From Ciona savignyi (lineage: Eukaryota; Chordata; Ascidiacea; Phlebobranchia; Cionidae), in the NCBI GenBank assembly GCA_000149265.1, contig CH003028.1:2588129-2652128 (forward strand): 64,000 nucleotides of DNA. Direction: 5' to 3'. The notes beneath the pieces are model-generated. The model searched no databases and was not told the origin of the DNA. It saw only the letters and a list, made by a program, of their open reading frames with translations. This document shows positions 39,901-51,900 of the stretch, in pieces. Numbering within the stretch: position 1 is the stretch's first letter; each line of letters opens with the position of its first letter. Position numbers and translations under genes: made by a program.

Positions 39901-42900
39901 TCAAACTGGGCTTTAGATCCAGCTAAAATGAACAGAGGGATATTTGTTCACAGAGATGAACCAACTGAAGGGGACTTAAAGCTAACAGCTCGTGGGATAT
40001 TTTCATCTGATTCCAAGTTTAAAGAGATCGATAGAGTAGTGGAAGCTATCACACAATCATATGTAGAGATAAAGAAAAGGGAAAAGCAAGAATTCTTTGG
40101 CCTCCGGGATTACTATGGACTTCTGAAGATGATATTTGCCATTGTATCAACCTCTGAAACTGAATTAAGTCGTTATGATGTTGCTGATGCAATAGTTCGT
40201 AACTTTAGTGCAGGTAAACTGGATTGCTTTGATGTTTTTTCAACACATTTGCAACATATATGGCAAGACTTTCCCAAGACTCCAACATGTTCAATCCAAA
40301 AACTTGTACAAGCAAATTTAAAGTTGGGCTCTGACTGCCGATTTTTACTTCTTTTGTCAAACAGCTATTCAGCAATTAATCTGTTGAGTAAAATCACTAA
40401 CATGAGTGATTTTCAAGTAATATTTGGATCAAGCTTTCCCCAAGACAACAGTTACACTGAAGTGTGTCGAAACATCAACCACATTAAAGCTTGTATGGAA
40501 TCGGGTTGCACTGTTGTCTTGCTGAATCTAAGGGATCTTTATGAATCACTTTATGATGCACTAAATCAACATTATGTGACATTTGCAGGACAGAGGTATG
40601 TGGATCTTGGACTTGGTGGTCACAGAGTCAAATGCAGGGTTTCCAAAAACTTCAGACTCATTGTCATTGAAGATATGAAAGTTGTGTATGATGAGTATCC
40701 GATTCCACTAATCAACCGACTTGAAAAACATATCTTTACAACCGAAAATTTACTTGATCAGGATCAGAAAGCGATAACAGGTCGCTTAGACGAATGGGTG
40801 GCCAACTTTAGCACAACTAAATTACCAGCGCAGAGAGAACGACAATCAAACGCATTTATTGGATACAGTGATGATAGTTCTGCTTCAGCAGTCCTTGCTG
40901 TTCAAGATGCGGAGAAAAACGAAGCCAAAGAGTTACAGACCAGTGGCACATATGAACAAGCGCAGTTAAAGCTGCTAAATACTGCCACATTGGATTCGGT
41001 ATATCGCTTGAGAACATCACAACTGAAGAAAGAAGCAACCAAATGGCAAGACATATATTTTAATCAACAAACTCATGACAGCTTAAAGAATCTACTTAAG
41101 ACAAGTGTTATCAGAAATGGCAGTTATCTGGATTTGTTTGAAGTTACATCATTTTCCAATGTGCTTTCAGAAAAAGATAGAGAACAACTTGAGATGTCGC
41201 TGGATTTGGAAAAATTTTCCGTTACTCTAATAAACCTACAACAATTTCGAACCCTAGATGATTTTTTAAAAAGTGTTGATTCATTTTTTAAACTCGGAAA
41301 TGTAAGACATGATGTAAAACATCAAATTTTGTTAATCCAGTGCCCACAGGCAAACACCCATGGCAACTTAATAGCTTGTGCAAAATACAGTATTAAAAAC
41401 TGTATCCAAAGCAACTTACATTTGAGCAAAAATTGGAAGATTTGTGTTGCATTTCTATACACAATGGAACGTCAGAGTGGTGGATTTGTTGGCAACAAAC
41501 TGATGGGAATTCACAGCTCAGATTATACTTTGGTGCATGTTGATGAGTTGAGAATGTGGACGGATTACATTGGTTCTCCAAGTCAGTTCTGGAAAAAGAG
41601 TGTTTATGAGATCATGAAGACTGCTTATGAGTCTTTTTACTCTCCTGCTGGTGATGCAAAATTGCTTCTTGATGTTGAAATTCTAGTAAAGCATTCAATC
41701 CCTGAAGCTATGGTTAAAATACGAAGTGCATCTAATAAAGATCAACATAAATTGAAACAGGATTTGGTAATGCTTTGTCAGAATAGTCACCCGATTGGAA
41801 AACACTTCTTGAAGACAGTCATTCATCATATTGTCGCAATATTGGAACAAAGAGATGAGCATGTTGCAGGGTTAGTTCCGTGGTACGAGAAAGAAGCTTC
41901 ATCTTTTTCATCTTTATGTGAAGGTGGAACTTTTCAAAATACTCTTTGGTTGTATTTGAAACGGCTAGTGGGTAAAATCCTTGCTTATATTGTAAGCAAT
42001 GTGAATGTAGACCAAAATCTGTGTTTGCTCACATGTGATTATCCAGATAAACAGCAAGGAACTAGCATGCTTGAGTTGTGGATGCAGCTCTTTAACCTGT
42101 CTGAAACCTGTAAGTTCAAATACTCGGACACACTTGGTAAAGCAAAGGAATATACCGTTACTTCTGGACATACTTCTAAGTTTCCATTTAGCAGAAGAGT
42201 TTGCAAGATGTTTGATCAGTCTTGGGCCTCTTTATGTCAAAGCGGAGAAGAACAGGTTACTGAGAGATTTCTTGAAAAACAACGAAGATCACGACTGGAC
42301 ACTCCTATTAGAAATGCACTGGACAATAAACTGGGTATTGCCCAAAATTTCCTTAACGATTTAGTTCATTTGCATTACAAAAGTGAATCATCAGATGCTA
42401 ATGAAATCGAGATCGTTAAAATTGCTTTATTTGAAATGTACAAAGCAAGTCATGAATGTGACAGAGCTTCCAATCCAGTCTTTAAAATGTTCACTCTCTT
42501 TAAACTAAACACAATTTGCTTGAATTATTTTACCAAACTAGCTTCAATCCTTCCTGAAATTGTGACCACAAACAACACCGAAAAGTATTTCACAGAGCAA
42601 TCAAATCATTGTAACCTTAAGATCACATCAACTGCATTTGAACTCACAGTGGCAAAGCTGAACCAATATGTTGAAAATCTTCATGACATTAAATCCTACG
42701 ACATATGGAAATCTTTAATGCAAAAGCTTAGAGTGATATCCTCAGATTTACACAAATTCTGTGATGCAAAAACAAGTGAACTTTTCAGATCGACAGAATT
42801 TGCTGATCTCTTTCTGTGTCAGTTGTTGCCAGTCGGACAAAATAGAGATATCCTTGAACAATATCTTGCGATTCTTGGACCTCTTGCTAAACGACTTTGC

Positions 42901-45900
42901 AAAGGAGCAAGACTTTCTGGCTTAAAAAGTGGAAAGTTTTTAAAAATTCTGATTAAAAGTATCAGAGGATGCACAAACGATGTGAGGGCTAAAGCATTTA
43001 GTAAATTGGAAAGATATTAGTTGCAAAAAGTGCAAAAAGGCAAAAATCGTGGACCCTGTTGTTTTACCATGTGGCCATCACATATGTTTGAATTGTTGCC
43101 CAGATCTCAGCAACTGCCCAATATGCAGAATCGCTATTCCTGATACCTTTTCTTATGAACCAGCCAAGCTAACTGATGACCAAGAAAAAGCTCTTGCAAA
43201 CTTTAAAATGAACAGCACAAGTTTCTTTTTGGAGTATTTATCAACATTATGCTTTCCCGAATCTGGTGACATTGAGAGCAATACATCTATGGACAAAGAT
43301 GTTATTAGAGCGCTTCATGAGTTGGTAATCTGCAGCAAACACACACGGGAAATGAATCCACACAGTGTTTCACCTATGGATGAAACACCAACCATAAGAT
43401 CATTCATCCTACAGTTGCTTCTTAGATACAATTCATCAGTTACTGAAAATGAATTGGAAGTTCATTTCAACAGAGTAAATGAGGTGGTAGAGGACAAACG
43501 GGAGCTGATGATGATTTACATTCAATGCTGTGAAGATGCGTTGAAAAATAACGTGGCTGCAAAGCATAAAGAAAGATTGTCATGTCTTGTGAAATGTGCA
43601 AATCAAACGCTGGATGATGTCCAAGAGATCATTGAAGATGATGGAATGAGCCAAGTTCAAAACCTTGCATTGACAGCCAAACTACGCTTTCTAATGTCTG
43701 TCATGTCGAAATACATGTACCAGGACATCACCGATGAAAGTTTGAATGAAGATGAACTCGCCATACTTAACAAATCTTGTACATTCTTTAACCAACCTTT
43801 ATTCAAAATAACAGTTGGGTATCTGATTAAAATTTTTTGCAGAAGGTATGGAGAAGACTTATATCAAACTTTGTTTTCCAAACCAATATATTCAACATTG
43901 TTTGAATCAAGAATGTCAGTATCTGCTAAAGAAACTGTAGAAAACATAGGTTTGTTTTTAATATCTGGAGAAACCTATGGCCATGCTTTGCGCCTGCTTG
44001 ATGAAATAACATCTGTAGATGAAGAAGATAAATTGGCAAAGGTTAGTGAACTGGCTCAAGACTCAATTGATCAATATCTTCAGGTATTGCTCGCAGTGAC
44101 TGAATGGAAACCAACTTTAGAAGAAATAGTATCTCCCAAAGTTCTTAAAGATGCAATTTGTTTTTCTCTGCAAGAGAATACCAAGAATCATGGAACTAAA
44201 GGTGAAGAAATGTTAACATATATTCGTACCATCTGCCAAAACTCAGCTAAATGGATAGAATTGGCTGAACATGATCAAATGTTAAGGAAAATGCAGGATA
44301 GTGTTGTTGTGTTTGGCCTATCACTCATCGCAAGCAAAGGAACAATGCTAAATGACCTAAAGAACTTGATGACGAATCCTGCAAAGATGTCAACTTTGTA
44401 TTTACCAACCATGCCCCAGTCTTGTTATTTTGAGAATATGGATATTATAACGCAACAAATGCCTGGATATCAGAAACGACCTCCCAAGTCATATGTATGT
44501 CCAAATGGTCATCCATATTTCATTGGTGATTGCACGAATCCCGTTGCAACAAACCTGTTATGTCCTGACTGCAAAGCACCAATTGGAGGAGTTTCAGATA
44601 ATAAATTACAACTGGGCAATAAAGCAGCTGAAATAACTGAGCAAAGTCAGTCAGGTTACCGACTTGATAAACCAAGTACAGCTGTGCCTGAACGAGGTTT
44701 AACTCGACTCTCCGTTTGTGTGCAAAGAATATTCCTGCATTCTTTACTCTACAGTGCTATAAACAACTATATCGACATTCCCAGGTATTTTTTTAACAGT
44801 TGAAATTTTTGTTAAATTTAAAGTTGTTATTAATAGATTATTGAAGAAAGACTCTATGGAAGAATGTTTCTCATTTTTACAAAATTATCTTATGCATGAC
44901 CTGCAAACTATGTCAGACTTAATGGGTAAAAGTCCGGATGATGTTATCCTGCTTCTCCATCAAATTCTAGGACGACTTCGATCAGTTGAGGCAAGTGACA
45001 GTGTTATTACGTAGTTTCGTCACATATTAATCAGTTGTGTTTTCAAATTAACTCTTTGCCTCCCAACTCGCGATATATCGCGAGTTGGTGAACAAACATG
45101 GTGTCCCGCGTCCCTATATATAGGGGCAAATCTAAAATGCGATTTCTCCGCAACGCGTAATGTTAGAGAGCTCAGCTATGGCTCATTCGATCAAGGAAAG
45201 CCTGATATTTATTCTCTGTAATTATCTTGGAGAAATATTCAAAATGTGAGGAGTGATAGCCTTTCTTTTTCAAGGCTTCGCCTGTGTTTTTGCTGAATTT
45301 TACACGAGTTTACACGTGACTAACTCAGCGAATAGGAGTCGTGTTAAATTGGGGAGAAGCTCTTTTTGTCAAGCAAGTGTTTCTTTACATTCTCTGTGAA
45401 TTTCGTGCCGTTGAGATAAAAAGGAGAGCGTTGGTGACGTTTTCGCAGCAGGCGGTTATGCTTCGTGTTCACCAAAGCATGAATCCAGCTGGGCCTGCTG
45501 AGCGCACGATAAAGAAAAAGGCGGCGAGACTAGCTAGTTCGGTGTGCCCTGCTTTGAAGAATATTGGATATAGTATTTGCGTTTGTTTGGTTTTGTATGC
45601 CCTTTTTACACTTCCTTCACTGTTCTTTTTTATACTTTTTACTATTTTAGTTCTACAAAACTAAAAACTTCAATGCGTTTTGGTTCAAGTTTTCATAATA
45701 TAGTCAGAAAAAAGGGAAATTTCAATTACAAATAGTAAAAAAACTACTGAAGATAGAAATACAGTTCGAATTTTCCTGAGTACAAAAACTATTAGACAAT
45801 CTACATTCCAATTTTCATATCATTTGGGCATTCCAATAATAAGTGAGTATTTCGTTTGTCAGTGCACCTCAAATTTTTCAAAGTCGAGCAGAATTTTCTT

Positions 45901-48900
45901 TGCATAAAAAGTGGTGTTCACTAAAGTTTACATAATATATTCTTTATTAGAGGTAGATTTTAGATGTGCAGCTTGTTTAAAAGAGGGATAAATTATCTTT
46001 CCAACCATACTAAATATTAAATCATAGCATAAACTTTAGAAAAACTGTGCTAATTTGAAAATGACTAAAAATTGTAAAAAACACTGCGGGACAGCATGTT
46101 TGAATTAATGCATTTGGCCGGGAGTGAAAGAGTTAAACAATGTTAGTTTGGTGAAAAATCTGCCATTTGTGTTGGCATTTTAGGTGATAAAACAACTCAT
46201 TTTTTACACAATATTTTCTTTATTGTGTACTTATATTATATATGTTATAGTTGCTTGATATTATTGTTCATTTTAGTTTATTTTAGGTTTTCAAGATAAA
46301 AATATGAAACAAAACTTTCTATAATAAACAAGAAAGTGTTTTTTTTGCATAAGACAATACTTGTGTAGTTCTTAAAAAGCTACTCTAATTTTTAATCATT
46401 TTCCTTGGGAATGTATGGGCTAATCAGTCTAAGCAATTCTCATTATTTACAGGCCAATGCCCCCAGTGGAGCCTCTTTAACAAGTTTAAAGGGTAGAATA
46501 CTCTGGGAAAAGGAATTTCATCGACTTTATCTTGCGGATGCCTTTGCCAATGCTGACCAACTTATTGATGATGCGAGAAAATTATGTTTGGATTTAGAGA
46601 CCCAAAATGAATTTATCAGGTAATATTTAGACACATAAGTCTACAAGATAGGTTACAAAACTGCATTTATTTTCTTTTAAAGATAATATTGTGCTTCTAT
46701 AGATTGGTGTATGAGATCCCAGGAGTAGATAATTACACTCCAATCGAGGAAGGCACAGTTGTGGCCTGGGACACTCCATTCCTGTGGCAGTACAGGGTTC
46801 ACATTACAACAGACCATCTTCGACAGTTTTTAGAGGGAAATGTGTCTTCTGATAATGGTACGCACATTTGTTGCTTCAATTTATTCTTCCTTACTCTGTA
46901 TAATACAGCTTAACTGTTACATTTACAGGTACAGGAGTTGCACTCAAGACTGTGTTGAACATGACACATTTAAAGACTGTAAAATACCTTCCTGATATTT
47001 TGCTTCTTCAAAATGCACTCATTCAAAGGTATGTTGCATTTGGCTATATTTTTGTACCAAACTAGTTTTACCTTCAATGGCCACTGCTTTTGACTAACTA
47101 TAACTTGCCCACTACTAGGTTTCCGGAATTCGAGTTTACTCATATTCTCCATGTTTCGTCAAGTCAACAATGATTTGAAAAAAATATTTAGCCAATGCTT
47201 TAATTTAAAAGTTGTATCTGTACTGGCAGTAAATATTTAACATTGTTTTGCCATGTTCACATCATTTGACATATTTGTAAAACGTGATAAACATAAGCAG
47301 TTTGGTTGGTTACCTCAAAAGTTTGTCTAGTTAATTGGCGGATGCAGGATAAACTGATATTTGTCTGTATGATAGCTTTTAAATATTCCATTATATTAAA
47401 GTATCATTCCAATGTAAATCTCTTGGTTGTAGATACTTTCAAAAGGTTGACATGAAGGACGTGGATGAAATGACCATCCAAGAGTTCCTGGAAGACAATC
47501 CAAATATGGCAACCGCATTTCAAACTTATGTTGCTGTATGGAATATGGTAAAATAAAAATGAATTCATGATTTTTTTTTATTACCGGTCTATGTCTATAA
47601 GCCAACATAAACACGGCTGTGTCTCTAAGCAAGGCACACATTGGTTGTGCCCAGTAGATTAAGGGGTTAAACAAAGCAATAGCAATGTAGCGCAGCCATA
47701 CTCTTGTAATTTGACCATTTCCTGTATTATAAAGACGTGTGTTTTCTCATCCAATAAAATACCCATGGACATTCCATCTTGATTACATTTTGTGTGATGC
47801 AGTTTACATTTAAGACATGATAAAACAATTACTCATATTTTTAAATGTCCAGAAAGCGTAGACTAGAAGCTAGAACTTTCATTTCAAAAACTTACCACCA
47901 AGATAATGTCCTACAGGTGAAAGAAAACCTTCCCAGTACAGGGTTACCTGAAGAATGGTTTGAAAATGACATAGATGTACATTCACCGTTATCAATGTAT
48001 CTTCCAAGCACTGCTGGACGTGGATTTTGTGCCCTGATTCTATGCACCTACATTGCGAACCAGCAAAATATATTGTTGCACAAATGCAGAGAACTTGTAA
48101 AACCAACTCCACAGTAAGTATACCTCCTCAGTAGAACACCGATGGAGGTGAAAATAAGCAACAACTTTGTTCAATCACCAAAGATGTTCTTGCATCAGTA
48201 TGATCGTAATTACAGTAATGACCAATATTTATGGTATGCAAGGGGTGATTACATATTTTGAGGTCTAATTAAGTTATGTCATGATACCCATGAAAACGCC
48301 ATGTCTGTTCTCATCATGTGGAAATAAAAAGCAACAGACTGATACAAGGTAATTTTTTTTTCAACAGATTTGTAGAGACAACGGCTGCGAATGTGACACC
48401 AAATATGCTGATCAATCTCGATTGTGACAAGGATTTGCTTCCCATTATATTAGCAAATGCACAGTATCAGTCAGCTACAGGCTCAAAGCAAGTGATCTGC
48501 TATAGAATTGCTGCATTGGAAAAACAGGTCAATTGATTTTGTAGGATAAAAATGGCATTTATTCTATTTTGACTTAGTAGAAATTTAGTGATATTAGTCA
48601 GTGCCTTGTTTTGATCGTACAAACTTCCGGTTGCCTGCAGATCGTTAATGCTCCTTTAATTAGTCTAACTAACCAAAAAGTTAATTTCTTGGAAATATTA
48701 TTGGTTCTAGCAGAAAAACAGGAATATAAAAAATTACATTTCTTTTGTTCTTGTACAATAAGTAGAAATACATTTCTATTCTCCCAACAGATTATAGAGA
48801 AGCATATCCTTTATAAAAAATTGATTGGTGAAGAGGTTAGTATCATATTGTATTACACAAATTGGGTTTTTTACTCTTTTTAACATTGAAGTAATTCTTT

Positions 48901-51900
48901 ATCTAATTTGTTTTTTTAATCCAAAACTTTTTTCTTTGTTCTATTTATACTGCCAATTATATTAAAGTAGAATGTCCATTTTAATTTTCACATTACAATT
49001 AATTATCTTGTTTCATTCATTATTATTTCTAACATTTTATTTTGGAATAGATTTAATTTATACAGTTTAATAACATTCTAAATGTAACCTACTTTTTTCA
49101 CTTTTTTTAGTCTCTACCAATCATGACATACCTCCAAGACATAGGAATTGGGAATGAATGCCAAAAAATGAAGGAAAATGTTGCACAGGTAAAACTTATT
49201 TTTCTGAAAATAATTTTAAATAATGAAAGTAAAAACTTTTTTAACCATTTGGGTTGAAAATAATATAATACTCCTAACAAAACCCTTTGTACAGATCTGT
49301 TTTTACGACTTTTATTTAAATGTTGGTCTTGTATATATGATTTTTTGGTTTTAACTATTTAATCTGGCATACCTGGACTGTAGATATGTCTTCAAAGTAT
49401 GCTTGGGTAGGTTTTTGGGTTATGAACTGCATCTTATATGGTAATTCGTAATAACAAAAAAATGCAGTACATCATTTCTAAATATGAACAATAGATGTAG
49501 GTTACATGTGGGTTAGAAGACAGTTTATTTGTTGTCGTCTTGTTGTTTGCAACAAAATTGTTTGGTCTTTACCTCGAATAATCACGAGTGTGGTGATTTT
49601 GAATCTTGTACTTATTAACTACTTTGAAATACCTATACCTTATTTGATCTACCTTTTTTATAAAACAGAAACTTCTTCCAAACAAACTTGCACAGAAAGT
49701 TGATGCTGTTGCTGTAGAAAAACGTTTGGCTGATATTTGTGAAGCTGTCAGGGCCCTAACTATGGCCATCAACCACTTGACCAAGGTTTGTTCATTAGTG
49801 CTAATTCCACATAGTTATTAGGTGGTTGTCAGGCCTAATACCAGTTTAGACATTGGAATTTTATCTTTTTTTATGCAGAATCATCCGGTCGGATTAAAAC
49901 TTTTAGAAATCTTAAATTCTAGCCAATTTTGAGGTATTGATAGATAAAATTCTGTTTTTATAATTGTTTTTTTTCATTTATCTTATGGAAGTTCAGTATA
50001 GAGGAGTTGTCCAACCAGATTAAAAACTTTAAGGAGTCGCAACTAAATTTCAGGAGTTCCAATTATTTCTGGTCCCGGTGTGTCACCATGGTACTACCCA
50101 GCACTATAATACTCCACTATTAAACTCTGTTTAAACTTAATGTGTGAATAATAATTCAATTTCACAAAATACACAGTCTGATGGTGATGCTGAGCAGTCT
50201 TTAATCCGTTTCATTGAAGAAGAATTGTTCACAAACTTGGTGGAACCCGCTTTGGTTCCTAGGGAGTGCAAGTTGTGCCACACGATGTCATTGTTTGAGC
50301 ACTTATCATGGCAGAGATCGGTGAGGTTTGTGGCAGCTCAACTTGATCCACACGAGAACGTTGTAAAAACAGGTTTGCCACTTTCCATCAATATTTTGCA
50401 TTGCAATTGATTTTGTAGTAGTAATATCCCAATGGCAATTCTTTGATTATTGTTTTTCCTCCTTAGCTCAATCAGTAAGTTTGGAAGTTGTCCGTATTAT
50501 ATAAATAAATCTATTGCATTGTTTTTTCACTGCCAAGACTATTAATAAATATTGTCGATTCTGATGGTAATTCCTTTCACAAATATAATTTGTATCTGAT
50601 GTTTCCCTTAAAATATCTACAAATTGTTTGGCCGCTATTTGTGTTACTGCTTTTGATATATTCAGTATTATTTTTGGTAACCATGTGATTTTAGTAATTT
50701 ACCAGCATAGGTAGTTTTAACTATAACGTTGTTACATATAACAGAGACCAACCCATAACAATACAAATTTTTATAATTATTTTCAGATAATCGGGAAAAG
50801 ATTAAGAATTTTGAAACATTCAGTGACAAACTTCTTCCGCATCTTAAGACAATTCAACTAGAATTAAATTCTTTTATTCTGGTTAAAACCATGAACCCAG
50901 AGATAAAGTAAGAATTAACTCTTTCTGTTTTATTCGCCTGAATTAAAAAAAAGTTTTTCAATTACCTTCATCAGATAATGTCACGCCTGGTTAGGTTACT
51001 GGAGCTGTTGTGTTGCACTGTGTTGTATATATTATTAAGTAGTTTATTACTTTAAGCCATTCAACCAATGGGTCCAGGCCATATCTACCAAGTGCTATTT
51101 CCAAAATCACAACCGCCTATTTAGCAACCAGTCGGTTGTGTTGAATTTAACCCTAAAAAAATCAAAGGTTGATTTGAATCACGCAATCACCCAGTAGCGT
51201 GCTACCACTAACTGTGCCAGTATTGTATTTAAGAAAGACAGTCATTACCTTACAAATTGTTGGTTTCCATCTGGTTCCAGTTGTTAATTCCAACTTTGTT
51301 TTCATGTATTTGAGAGGCACTTAGAGATCATTTAGTGGATTCAGTGCAAAAGTAAAGTATTATACATTACGTTACGCCACCCTTTAAAATGGACGTGACT
51401 GGGTTTTCAAAGTGGTAGTATAACTCGTCTGCAAAGTGCAAGGGTTAACTTTATTAACTAGCGACTGTTAAAGCAGGCCGCAATTTGCAACAAGTGAAAG
51501 CTGTTTGTAGTTTTTGGAAAACAATTAAAAGTGTAGAAATACACAAAGAATAATAATCACAAAAACTAAAAACACCAGTTACCAACTTTTTGGACGCAGT
51601 CTAGTCTTTTGAATTTCGTAAAGAGAAGAACTTGTTACTGACGACTCGGTGGGACTTTCCCTAAAATGTCTTTTGAACAATAGAAATAACAACGAAATTT
51701 ATAATATGTGGGGATGATACACATTAAAAACACTGCAATAGCATTGACAGTAGGATAGGATATTCATCTTTATCCCCGTGAATGGGAAAACCAAGGGGGT
51801 TATCACACGGGCAATCGTCAGATCACCTCGCGCCCATCGTCGGGTTACCGGAGCTATTGCAGTGTGTTGTGTATGATAGACAGGCCCGGTGCTAGGAACC

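Noticed and set aside
42982..43020. 39-nt intron (GTGAGG...ATTAG) removing the TAG before the RING
   Set aside because: Its length is a multiple of three, so it leaves the downstream RING out of frame; it is also very short.
43049..44803. Independent RING protein gene starting at 43049
   Set aside because: The first RING cysteine pair lies upstream of that ATG, and the segment aligns collinearly with RNF213.
45341..45664. 107-codon frame inside the piggyBac-like element
   Set aside because: No transposase residues or similarity recognised; probably chance within the element.
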